From Bacteroidales bacterium (GTDB taxonomy: Bacteria; Bacteroidota; Bacteroidia; Bacteroidales; JAGOPY01): 8,326 bases of DNA. The position numbers were made by a program, and so were the translations under genes. Shown here in pieces: positions 1 to 6,806 of the stretch (position 1 is the first letter of the stretch; each line of letters opens with the position of its first letter). The notes beneath the pieces are model-generated. The model had not been told where the DNA came from. It ran no database searches and saw only the letters and a program-made list of their open reading frames with translations. The DNA lies in the NCBI GenBank assembly GCA_023229505.1, contig JALNZD010000078.1, positions 1 through 8,326 on the forward strand, given 5' to 3'.

Positions 1-50
1 GCTGTTAATATCGAGAATAACTCTTCGAGTTATTTCCCGAAATTAACAGC
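1..50. repeat. Two-step imperfect hairpin
   Basis: GCTGTTAAT at 1-9 pairs with ATTAACAGC at 42-50, and inside it AATAACTC pairs with GAGTTATT around a TTC loop. An internal loop of 6-7 bases separates the two stems. There is no T-tract, so it is not an obvious terminator. It lies inside the decayed reading frame, so it may be chance, or it may be the reason the region is unstable. Confidence 0.4.
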
Positions 51-278
51 AATATCAATACAAATAGAGTTAATAAATTCAATTAAGAAAAGTGAATTCG
101 TGGTCTAAAAAATGGGGAGTAGTAAATTATTCAATGCTACGAAAAACTTGAGATAGAATTTTTACCGCCTGTAACAATTTACACCTATTATAAGAAGAAT
201 GATTTTAATCTTCAACTTGAACATAATTATCAGGAAATGGCAGCTAAACTTGCTTACTTCCTGTTTTCAAATAAATGA
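1..278 (+). pseudogene. 3' remnant of an unidentified gene with two frameshifts
   Basis: Frame 1 is open from the first base to a TAA at 106-108 (35 codons, with a plausible mixed composition around FPKLTAISIQIELIN). Coding-like sequence then continues in frame 2 (WSKKWGVVNYSML, about 101-140) and again in frame 3 (KLEIEFLPPVTIYTYY, about 126-275), ending at TGA 276-278. Two shifts in the same direction, near 98-110 and 130-147, would join all three parts into one C-terminal segment of roughly 90 residues. I do not recognise the family. The 5' part lies outside the window. The final stop overlaps an ATG at 275, but the next gene probably starts at 317, so coupling is not needed. Alternatively, only the last 50 codons are real and the rest is chance. 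Confidence 0.45.
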
Positions 279-316
279 AAGACCACGCCGTAAATCCAAT
301 GCTAATTGCAATCGCA

Positions 317-826
317 ATGAATAGAATTTTCTTATTTATTATAATTCTGTTTTCAGTTTTTCATCTTTCAGGACAGGATTCAATTGACACCATCAAAATA
401 ACAAAGCAAAACGGAAACCTGAAGTTTTATAAAGGAAACCAGGAATGTACCTTTCTGGAATTATCGAAGTTTGTTCAATCGAATCCTGAAGCTTACAAAT
501 TTTACAAACAAGCTAAATTAAACAGGAACTTTTCCGGGGCCATTTTCGGAATAGGTTTCATAACGACCTGTTATGGACTTCTCTTTGGAATCGCAGAAGG
601 AATAGAAAAAGAAGAATCGTCATTAGTTTGGTCCGGATTAATAGCCGGAGTGGTGGTCGGTGGAGGAATAATGGCACTATCCATTCCTATTGGAAAAGCG
701 TATAAGCAGAATATTACGAAAGCGATTGATTACTATAACACCGGAATACTTCATTCAAAAGTAAATCATACTTTGCTCAGAGCAGGAATTAACGAAAATG
801 GGATCACGCTGCAAATACGCTTTTAA
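317..826 (+). CDS. Small secreted or membrane protein with two hydrophobic helices, Bacteroidota-type, function unknown
   Basis: The protein has 169 residues. ATG 317 is preferred over the in-frame ATG at 275 because it places a signal peptide at the very N-terminus: a short basic start (MNR), a hydrophobic run to about residue 16 and a probable cleavage near LSGQ|D. The mature part has a short polar segment with the motif SNPEAYKFYKQA, then two glycine-rich hydrophobic helices at about 73-95 and 103-126, a lysine-rich link (KAYKQNITKAIDYYN), and a C-terminal strand-like end (NENGITLQIRF). From memory, uncharacterised Bacteroidota proteins share this order (signal peptide, PEAY..YKKA motif, two membrane helices, YN-G segment, beta end). 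No function is known to me and none is implied by neighbours. It is separated from the next gene by 312 bases, so it is probably its own transcript. Confidence 0.8.
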   Translation: MNRIFLFIIILFSVFHLSGQDSIDTIKITKQNGNLKFYKGNQECTFLELSKFVQSNPEAYKFYKQAKLNRNFSGAIFGIGFITTCYGLLFGIAEGIEKEESSLVWSGLIAGVVVGGGIMALSIPIGKAYKQNITKAIDYYNTGILHSKVNHTLLRAGINENGITLQIRF

Positions 827-833
827 ATGAGAA

Positions 834-866
834 GCAGTCAACTGTTGACTGCCAATTGTTGACTGC
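834..866. repeat. 19-bp palindrome plus a third copy of its arm
   Basis: GCAGTCAAC at 834-842 and GTTGACTGC at 844-852 are perfect inverted repeats around one central T. GTTGACTGC recurs directly at 858-866. It lies 8 bases after the stop of the upstream gene and ends just before repeat copy A. Motifs of the caactgtcaactg type are, from memory, common intergenic filler in Bacteroidota. There is no T-tract, so an intrinsic terminator is unlikely; a protein-binding site is possible. Confidence 0.6.
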
Positions 867-867
867 T

Positions 868-999
868 GACTTTACTAAATCCTTGGTATACGAATTGGTA
901 ACTCTCGATTATTATCTTATTTGCTTGGGAAACCCAGTACAAGCCGGACGGGGTCTGCCTGAGCAGAACTTTCAGGGGGTTAGTTATTGGGGTGGGTTA
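868..999 (+). repeat. Two-block dispersed repeat, copy A
   Basis: Block 1 (868-906) is identical over 39 bases to 6567-6605. Block 2 (948-999) matches 6648-6699 at 46 of 52 positions. The 41 bases between are poorly conserved and one base shorter than in copy B. Block 1 carries TTGGTA twice (883-888 and 895-900), 12 bases apart. Block 2 has a small hairpin, TCTGC-CTGA-GCAGA, followed by G-runs at 975-979, 989-992 and 994-996, with another at 950-953. The copy ends about 140 bases upstream of the 901-residue gene, in the same direction. It holds no reading frame worth calling. It could be a leader or regulatory element, a small RNA, or a recombination scar. Confidence 0.85.
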
Positions 1000-1086
1000 G
1001 TCTAGCAAACTCATCCATTTGACAGGAATATATACATAGGAAAGGGAAAAGTTAAATCCTGCTGAAAATAAGATATTTAAATTGCT

Positions 1087-1094
1087 TAAATTTG
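1087..1094 (+). promoter_or_regulatory. Possible Bacteroidota -7 element for the T9SS trio
   Basis: TAAATTTG fits the Bacteroidota -7 consensus TAnnTTTG and lies 45 bases before the start codon at 1139, giving a plausible leader of about 40 bases. No clear TTG is seen at the expected -33 position, so this is only a candidate. Confidence 0.25.
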
Positions 1095-1138
1095 AGAGTG
1101 CTAAACTAGGAGTTTTCTTTACCATTTATTAAGTCATT

Positions 1139-3844
1139 ATGAAAAAACTAATCTCTCTTTTAGTTTTATTTAATGTCTTTCAGGGAGCATTATTTTCGCA
1201 GTCCTGCCTGCCGGAAGGCATCACATTTGAAACGCAAGCTCAAATCGACAGCTTTCAGGTAAATTACCCTGGTTGCACTGTTATTGAAGGTGATGTATTT
1301 ATTGGTCAGTTCGGGCCTAGCAGTAGTATTACTAACTTAGTTGGACTTTCCACTATCACAAGAATAGAAGGATATCTTAGCATTCATTATCTGAGCAATC
1401 TCCAGAACCTGGACGGGCTTGAGAACCTCACCTATATCGGGGGCTATCTCATATTTACCTGGAATAATCTTCTCACAGATACAGACGGGCTTGCAAACCT
1501 GGATACAATAGGTGGAGATTTGAACGCATGGTATAGTTTTTTTGATGATCTAAAAGGATTTGCGAGCCTGAAATATGTCGGAGGAGATGTGAGAATTCAC
1601 CAGAATACCGGGATTGGTAGTATGGAAGGACTGGATAGCTTGAAAGTTGTTGGTGGAAGCTTTGATATCGCAGACAATGAAAATATTTACCAAATTAATG
1701 GTTTTAATTCATTGGATAGTGTTTATGGCAGGTTGTATCTTAGGAATCCGGAAGTAAAAAGTATAAGCGGATTCAATGGATTAAAATATGTGGGTAACAA
1801 TTTAATCCTTGAACAAAACGATAGTTTGACACATGTCTCAGGATTTGAATCAGTGGACTATATAGGACAAGATTTCAAGTTACTCAATAATTTCGTTTTA
1901 AAGAATTTTGATGGGCTGGGTAATTTGGATTCAATCGGTGGCGCATTGGAATTTTACCAGGCCCCATGCTTGTCGGATTCGGCGCGTTTTATTGATCTCG
2001 TATATGTTGGTGGCAGCATGTGGATCAGTTATTGCAACTCATTTAAAAACTTAGCAACTTTCCAGAATCTAAGCTATGTTGGCGGTGAAATGAGAATCGG
2101 CCGTAACGACTCCCTTTTTAATCTGACAGGTCTTGATAATCTTTCTTCTTTTGAGGGTGATGTGTTAATTTATTTGAATTACAATATGACAACCCTGGCG
2201 GGTTTGGAGGGAATAAATTCCATCGGGGGATGTCTTTATATTAATGACAACGATTCCCTGATTAGCCTGATTAGTTTAGATAATTTGATTTCCATCGGTG
2301 GTTACCTTCAAGTTAGTCACAACAACACTCTAACCAGTATGACGGGATTGGAGGGGCTAAATGTTATCGGTGGATACATTGAAGTACATGAGAATGACTC
2401 CCTAACGAGCCTGACAGGGCTGGACAATCTTAGTCCAGGATCTATATCAGACCTGAGTATTACACATAATAATGTGTTATCAACTTGTGAGGTACAAAGT
2501 ATTTGCAATTATCTGGCAAGTCCCAATGGTATTGTTAATATTTATGATAATGCACCAGGATGCAATAATCCACCTGAGGTAGCAAATGGTTGTGCTATAA
2601 TTCTTCCGTGTCTGCCATTTGGTAATTATTACTTTTTTAGTCAGGATGAAATTGACAATTTCCCCGCCAATTACCCTGAATGCACAGATTTACAGGGTAA
2701 TGTCCTAATAAGTGGCAATGATATTAATAATCTTTATGGATTAAATGCAGTAAATTCCATTGGAGGAAATCTTGATATTGCGAACAATTCCTCCCTGACA
2801 AACCTGACAGGGTTGAACATGCTGACCTACATTGGAGGATCTTTAGAGATTAATGAAAACGACACTATAGCAAGCCTTACTGGGTTGGAGAATTTGGCTT
2901 CTATCGGAGGAACCTTACAAATTACTGCTAATCATAATTTGATTAGTATAGCAGGGTTGGAAGCATTGGAATTTATCGGAGGATCACTTTATATTACTGG
3001 GAATTATCTATTGACCAGTTTAACTAATATGGAAGTGCTGGAATTTATCGGAGGATCCTTTCAAATTTCTGGTAATTATACATTAAGCAGTTTAATGGGT
3101 CTGGAAGCATTGGATTCTATCAAAGGATCCTTTGTTGTCTATAATAACGCAAGTTTGAATAGTTTAACGGGGTTAAATAGTCTGACTTTCATCGGTGGAA
3201 ACTTAAGTATTGGCAGCACATATTTTGCAGGCAATCCCGCTCTCATTAGCCTAACGGGTTTGGAAGGGTTACATTCCATTGGGGGTACCCTTGAAATTGC
3301 TGAAAATCCTGTCCTTATCAGTTTAACGGGCTTGGCTGGATTGACATCGATCGGGGGACGACTTGATATAATATCCAATCCAGTCCTGACGAGCTTAACG
3401 GGGTTGGATTCTATTAATGCTGTTACTATCACTGATATAAACATCATTGAAAACTATACTTTATCAATTTGTGAGGTTCAAAGTATATGTGATTATTTGG
3501 GAGATTCCAGTGCAATTATTGGGATTTACTATAATGCAAATGGTTGCAACAGCCAGGAAGAAGTGGAATTGGCTTGTGCCACGATATCTGTCAATGATTT
3601 AGATCATTTAAACACATTTTCAATTTACCCCAACCCCTCCTTCACCCAGATAACCATCGAAAACACGAAAACTACTCCCAAATTTCAAATTTCCATTTTC
3701 AACCTGAACGGCCAGGAAGTGATCAAGCAACAGGTCACAGAATCCAAAACTGTGGTTGATATTAGCACATTGCCACAAGGAATTTATATGGTGAAATTAA
3801 CCAGCGACGATACGGTGAAAGTATTGAAAATAGTAAAGGAATAG
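1139..3844 (+). CDS. T9SS-secreted double-solenoid leucine-rich (receptor L-domain-like) protein
   Basis: The protein has 901 residues. A signal peptide covers 1-21 (MKKLISLLV...ALFSQ), with ATG preceded by AT-rich sequence and no Shine-Dalgarno. Module 1 (about 22-485) opens with a cysteine cap (SCLPEG...NYPGC, Cys23 and Cys46), carries about 16 repeats of 23-24 residues of the form GLxxLxxIGGxLxIxxNxxLxxL, and closes with a four-cysteine cap (STCEVQSIC...PGC...NGC). Module 2 (about 489-813) repeats this plan with a diverged cap (PCLPFG...YPEC), about ten much more regular repeats and a matching end (SICEVQSIC...NGC...LAC). Residues 827-901 are a T9SS type A sorting domain (IYPNPS, VDISTLPQGIY, KIVKE end), removed or processed on export. 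The solenoids resemble receptor L-domain or leucine-rich folds and probably bind a surface ligand; the ligand is unknown. It is first of three co-directional secreted-protein genes, 103 bases from the next. Confidence 0.9.
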   Translation: MKKLISLLVLFNVFQGALFSQSCLPEGITFETQAQIDSFQVNYPGCTVIEGDVFIGQFGPSSSITNLVGLSTITRIEGYLSIHYLSNLQNLDGLENLTYIGGYLIFTWNNLLTDTDGLANLDTIGGDLNAWYSFFDDLKGFASLKYVGGDVRIHQNTGIGSMEGLDSLKVVGGSFDIADNENIYQINGFNSLDSVYGRLYLRNPEVKSISGFNGLKYVGNNLILEQNDSLTHVSGFESVDYIGQDFKLLNNFVLKNFDGLGNLDSIGGALEFYQAPCLSDSARFIDLVYVGGSMWISYCNSFKNLATFQNLSYVGGEMRIGRNDSLFNLTGLDNLSSFEGDVLIYLNYNMTTLAGLEGINSIGGCLYINDNDSLISLISLDNLISIGGYLQVSHNNTLTSMTGLEGLNVIGGYIEVHENDSLTSLTGLDNLSPGSISDLSITHNNVLSTCEVQSICNYLASPNGIVNIYDNAPGCNNPPEVANGCAIILPCLPFGNYYFFSQDEIDNFPANYPECTDLQGNVLISGNDINNLYGLNAVNSIGGNLDIANNSSLTNLTGLNMLTYIGGSLEINENDTIASLTGLENLASIGGTLQITANHNLISIAGLEALEFIGGSLYITGNYLLTSLTNMEVLEFIGGSFQISGNYTLSSLMGLEALDSIKGSFVVYNNASLNSLTGLNSLTFIGGNLSIGSTYFAGNPALISLTGLEGLHSIGGTLEIAENPVLISLTGLAGLTSIGGRLDIISNPVLTSLTGLDSINAVTITDINIIENYTLSICEVQSICDYLGDSSAIIGIYYNANGCNSQEEVELACATISVNDLDHLNTFSIYPNPSFTQITIENTKTTPKFQISIFNLNGQEVIKQQVTESKTVVDISTLPQGIYMVKLTSDDTVKVLKIVKE

Positions 3845-3947
3845 TTCACCTTAAAAGCTTAAGAATCACACTATAGAAGCACGTACATGAAACTTTACTC
3901 TCTTAACCATTTTGTTTTACGGATTAGCTAACTTAATAAATATACAA

Positions 3948-4712
3948 ATGAAAACATTGCTACTCTTTGCAAGCCTTGCATTATCAATTAATGCATTTGC
4001 ACAAAGCAAACATCCAACATTTGACCCGCAACTTCGAACATCAAATCCACGGGAAAATGTTCAGGGTATGATGAAAGATGCAGGAAGCAGAACAACTAAC
4101 ATCTATTCCGAAATAAATTTGGAACAAGATATCAAGCATCAAACAATAACACAGCGTTCATTAATCCAAATCTATGATAGTATTTATTACTGGGATTGGG
4201 ATATGGATAACGTTGGATGGAAGATTAATTCTAAAGCCGTTGATGTGGTTTATGATGCCAATAATAACCTGACGAGTGAAATATACCAAATGTGGAATGA
4301 CAGCATCTGGATTAATTGGTATCTCCTTACCTATACTTACGATGCCAATAATTTTAAAGCAGGCTATTCATGTAAACATTATAGTATCGACGGCACTGAA
4401 ATAACCAGTGGTGATAGCACCTACTATTATTTTCATACGGTTCTTGGAATAAATGACTTGACGGTGCCTTTAGATAATATTAAAGTTTATCCTAATCCCG
4501 CATCCACCACAATAACCATAGCACTGCCTTCCACCACCCCCTTCAATAACACAACCTTATCCATATACAATGTTAGCGCCCAGCAGGTCATTTCCCGCCG
4601 CATAACGGAACCCATAACGATTCTGGATATCTCTACGCTGCCCCTTGGCGTGTATTTTGTGCGCATAACCACTGCAAAGACGGTGATGGTGGGGAAGTTT
4701 GTGAAGCAGTAA
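3948..4712 (+). CDS. Small T9SS type A sorting-domain protein with YDANN motifs
   Basis: The protein has 254 residues. ATG 3948 is chosen over an in-frame TTG at 3912 because it starts a clean signal peptide (MKTLLLFASLALSINAFA, cleavage before Gln19). Residues 20-75 are polar and unremarkable. Residues 76-165 are rich in Tyr, Trp and Asp and contain two related units: an aromatic W-x-N stretch followed by VYDANN (about 101-106) and again by TYDANN (about 130-135). This recalls secreted Bacteroidota proteins with many W...YTYDANGN repeats, of which this would be a short form. Residues 178-254 are a T9SS sorting domain (VYPNPAST, LDISTLPLGVYF, KFVKQ end). The stop is 33 bases before the next gene, so the two are probably co-transcribed. 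Enzymatic residues are not apparent; a structural or adhesive role is only a guess. Confidence 0.85.
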   Translation: MKTLLLFASLALSINAFAQSKHPTFDPQLRTSNPRENVQGMMKDAGSRTTNIYSEINLEQDIKHQTITQRSLIQIYDSIYYWDWDMDNVGWKINSKAVDVVYDANNNLTSEIYQMWNDSIWINWYLLTYTYDANNFKAGYSCKHYSIDGTEITSGDSTYYYFHTVLGINDLTVPLDNIKVYPNPASTTITIALPSTTPFNNTTLSIYNVSAQQVISRRITEPITILDISTLPLGVYFVRITTAKTVMVGKFVKQ

Positions 4713-4745
4713 AAGTTTGCCACTACATTTTAAATATGTCATACT

Positions 4746-6107
4746 ATGAAAAAGGTCTACGCATTAATAATTGGTCTGTGCATTTCATTTACGGGCTTCT
4801 CACAGTCCTGCTTGCCAGAAGGCATAACTTTTTCAACACAAGCCCAGATTGATAGTTTTCCGATTGATTATCCTGGATGTACTGAAATTATCGGCCCAGT
4901 TACCATATGCGGAAATGATATCTCTGACCTCAGCGGATTAAGCAGCCTGACATCCGTTGACAACAACCTGGCTATCGGCTGGGAAGATTCCGAAAATCCC
5001 TTGCTCACATCCCTGGCAGGGTTGGAAGGCCTGACTTTTGTCCGCACTCTTTATATCGTAAACAATCTTAATTTGAACAGTTTGGCCGGGTTGAACAATC
5101 TGGACACCATACAGTGGTTTCTGAGTGTTGTGGGAAATCAGTCCCTCATCAACCTGAACGGACTGGATAATCTGAAATACATCGGGAGCGACATCTTCAT
5201 CGAAGAAAACAATTCCATGATAAATTTCGCAGGACTGGAAGGCCTTACCAGGATCTCACAGGCCTACGTTTACGACAATCCGGCCCTGGTTGACTTTACA
5301 GGTTTAAACAATGTGGATCACTTCTCGGGAATATTCGATATAGTCGGTAATGCAAGCCTTATCAATTTTCACGGATTGGAAAATTTGACCAAGGCAGATC
5401 TCTTAAAGGTCTGGTATAATGAAAACCTGGTCAACCTCGATGGATTGCAGGGAGTGACGACCCTGTCTTCTTTTTTAAACCTGGATAATAATCCGTCGCT
5501 CGTTGATTTGACCGGATTGGACAATTTGGTTTCCATCGGAGATGATTTATATATTTCAGCCAATGAGTCACTTAGCAGCATTAAAGTACTGGAAAAATTG
5601 AATTCAATTGATGGAAATCTTACAATCTCAAGCAATAGTGCATTGACAAGTCTTGATGGACTGGATAGTATTGCCGCCTCCTCTATTAATGACTTACAAA
5701 TTTCATGGAATAGTAATTTATCAACTTGTGATGTAGAGAGTGTCTGTGATTACCTGGCGGATCCTAATGGTAACGTTTTTATTTTTGGAAATGCTGCAGG
5801 TTGTAATAGCGTTGAAGAAGTTGAAAATGAATGTACAGCCGGCATTAATGTTAATAAATTATTAGGCAACCCTATATATATTCATCCCAATCCAGCATCG
5901 ACCCAAATAATTGTTGAAACATTATTAGTACAAAATAGTTGTCATTATATCCTCTCTGACCTTAATGGTCAGCCGCTTATCCAGGGTCAACTATCACCAT
6001 CCAAAACGATTGTTGATATCAGTGAACTGGTAACGGGAATATATTATTTGAAAGTGACCAATAATAACTTTGTCAATGTATTTAAGATTGTAAAAAACTG
6101 TTATTAA
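4746..6107 (+). CDS. T9SS-secreted single-solenoid leucine-rich (receptor L-domain-like) protein
   Basis: The protein has 453 residues and is a paralogue of the 901-residue protein. A signal peptide covers 1-20 (MKKVYALII...GFSQ). The cysteine cap (SCLPEGITF, TQAQIDSF, YPGC; Cys22 and Cys45) matches module 1 of the larger protein at 24 of the first 30 positions. About 11 repeats of 23-24 residues (GLxxLxxIxxxLxIxxNxxLxxL) follow, several without the IGG signature. The closing cap (STCDVESVC...AGC...NEC, last Cys363) keeps four cysteines. Residues 377-453 are a T9SS sorting domain with HPNP in place of the usual YPNP, an extra cysteine pair (NSC and the KNCY end) and VDIS...GIYYLK. It lies 33 bases after the previous stop. 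No clear + strand terminator follows; TGATTT-G-AAATCA at 6115-6127 is a dyad without a T-tract. Confidence 0.9.
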   Translation: MKKVYALIIGLCISFTGFSQSCLPEGITFSTQAQIDSFPIDYPGCTEIIGPVTICGNDISDLSGLSSLTSVDNNLAIGWEDSENPLLTSLAGLEGLTFVRTLYIVNNLNLNSLAGLNNLDTIQWFLSVVGNQSLINLNGLDNLKYIGSDIFIEENNSMINFAGLEGLTRISQAYVYDNPALVDFTGLNNVDHFSGIFDIVGNASLINFHGLENLTKADLLKVWYNENLVNLDGLQGVTTLSSFLNLDNNPSLVDLTGLDNLVSIGDDLYISANESLSSIKVLEKLNSIDGNLTISSNSALTSLDGLDSIAASSINDLQISWNSNLSTCDVESVCDYLADPNGNVFIFGNAAGCNSVEEVENECTAGINVNKLLGNPIYIHPNPASTQIIVETLLVQNSCHYILSDLNGQPLIQGQLSPSKTIVDISELVTGIYYLKVTNNNFVNVFKIVKNCY

Positions 6108-6135
6108 TGGTATCTGATTTGAAATCATGAATGGT

Positions 6136-6272
6136 TCAGTGAGTCCCCGAAGAGCCAGAGGTACCAGATGAAACAAAAGTACCAGAATTACTTGAAGTTC
6201 TAATTGAGCCTGAAGTTCCTGTTGTACCGGAGGTTCCTTAATTTTTTTCTTCTTTGTCTTGTTCGTTTCCAT
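6136..6272 (-). pseudogene. Remnant of a Gly-Thr-Ser-Gly repeat protein
   Basis: On the minus strand 33 codons between stops (6237 down to 6136) read as a low-complexity tail, GTSGTTGTSGS and later SSGTSGSSGTH. Just upstream in another frame, ATG at 6270-6272 gives a basic start, METNKTKKKK, that runs into a stretch of seven A. A shift there plus loss of the TAA at 6240-6238 would be needed to join the two. GTSG-type repeats occur, as I recall, in collagen-like or phage-tail-like proteins in environmental Bacteroidota and viral sequences. The family is a guess; the compositional signal itself is clear, and the matching DNA shows degenerate GGTAC(C/T)TCTGG-like units. Confidence 0.35.
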
Positions 6273-6393
6273 TAAGAAATTTTGCTTGACACCTTGAATA
6301 CTTTATTGAATGTGTTGAATCCTTTAATTTCACGCATCATCCCAGCCCTTATTATATTAAAATCCACAATCTGAACCATCCAATATTAAAAAA

Positions 6394-6407
6394 GAACATT
6401 AATGTTC
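6394..6407. repeat. 14-bp perfect palindrome
   Basis: GAACATTAATGTTC is its own reverse complement. It lies in a gene-free stretch (6273-6466) in which I see no gene or RNA. It could be a dimeric regulator site, but no intact gene starts nearby, so its role is open. Confidence 0.5.
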
Positions 6408-6466
6408 ATTTCTGTCACTTTTTACAATATTTGATACGGGTTTGATATAAGGTATTTGGAATAAAT

Positions 6467-6495
6467 AAAAAACCCCTTACTGTTAGTGAGGGTTT
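6467..6495 (-). terminator. Intrinsic terminator after the tRNA-Pro fragment
   Basis: On the minus strand AAACCCTCACT and AGTAAGGGGTTT form an imperfect stem (one mismatch, one bulged G) with a short loop, followed by a run of T. It starts 14 bases after the tRNA 3' end and reads in its direction, so it is probably the tRNA gene's own terminator. Confidence 0.7.
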
Positions 6496-6509
6496 CAGAT
6501 TTGAACTTG

Positions 6510-6556
6510 TCGGGATGGTGAGATTCGAACTCACGACCCCCACGTCCCGAACGTGG
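6510..6556 (-). tRNA. tRNA-Pro(CGG), 3' half only
   Basis: On the minus strand the sequence gives an anticodon arm CCACG-TTCGGGA-CGTGG with anticodon CGG (6549-6547), a five-base variable loop, a perfect T-arm GTGAG-TTCGAAT-CTCAC and the 3' acceptor strand CATCCCG plus discriminator A. No CCA is encoded. The matching 5' acceptor strand CGGGATG and a D-arm should lie at about 6557-6585, but that position holds unrelated sequence that runs into repeat copy B 10 bases away. The RNA cannot be functional as it stands. Half-tRNAs cut at or near the anticodon arm are typical of attachment-site duplicates left by integrating elements. Confidence 0.85.
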
Positions 6557-6566
6557 CTTCATCCGA

Positions 6567-6699
6567 GACTTTACTAAATCCTTGGTATACGAATTGGTAA
6601 CTCTCAAATATTATTTAATGTTCGTTAATTATGCCAGTGACGACCGCACGGGGTCTGCTTGAGCAGAACTTTTGGGGGGTTGGTTATGGGGGTGGGTTG
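6567..6699 (+). repeat. Two-block dispersed repeat, copy B
   Basis: Block 1 (6567-6605) is identical to 868-906. Block 2 (6648-6699) differs from 948-999 at six positions: one is in the hairpin loop (CTGA to TTGA), leaving the TCTGC/GCAGA stem intact, and the G-runs are kept or lengthened (6650-6653, 6674-6679, 6688-6692, 6694-6696). It begins beside the broken tRNA-Pro and ends about 105 bases before an insertion sequence. No open gene follows it in the + direction. Confidence 0.85.
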
Positions 6700-6806
6700 A
6701 TTGAATACTCTCCTGAAGACGAGGGAGATTTATATATAATACAAGGAATAGACTGAATAAATAAAAAGTTCTTTGTGCAATTTGAATATATGGTATAAAA
6801 CACTTA
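6700..6806 (+). other. Gene-free AT-rich stretch between repeat copy B and the IS
   Basis: There is no reading frame or RNA here. It resembles, loosely, the stretch between copy A and the 901-residue gene: a TATATA-rich part, an AGGAA-like run, and AATTTGA (6779-6785) at a similar distance to AATTTGA within 1089-1095. If the likeness is real, this was the leader of another gene now cut off by the IS. This is inference from eye alignment only. Confidence 0.3.

Noticed and set aside
275..316. Earlier start for the small membrane protein at ATG 275
   Set aside because: It would add 14 residues in front of a standard signal peptide; ATG 317 gives the expected N-terminus. The ATGA overlap with the upstream stop looks incidental.
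2100..3420. Regular repeats of about 70 bases that might suggest a CRISPR or tandem satellite
   Set aside because: They stay in one long open frame and correspond to 23-24-residue leucine-rich repeats, with variation falling at the variable protein positions.
3912..3947. Earlier TTG start for the YDANN protein
   Set aside because: It would bury the signal peptide 12 residues inside; ATG 3948 fits.
2317..5635. Antisense frames at 2317-2508, 3139-3447, 4487-4742 and 5369-5635
   Set aside because: They mirror the regular repeats or the sorting domain of the + strand genes and have no independent coding signs.
6115..6127. Terminator for the T9SS trio
   Set aside because: The six-base dyad TGATTT-G-AAATCA has no G+C core and no following T-tract.
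5994..6272. 92-codon minus-strand frame starting METNKTKKKK
   Set aside because: After the basic start the composition turns into leucine-rich noise, and it runs into the end of the solenoid gene; the better signal over the same bases is the GTSG frame.
6422..6607. 61-codon minus-strand frame
   Set aside because: Its RGGREFESHHPD-like stretch is the familiar false translation of a tRNA; it overlaps the tRNA-Pro fragment and its terminator.
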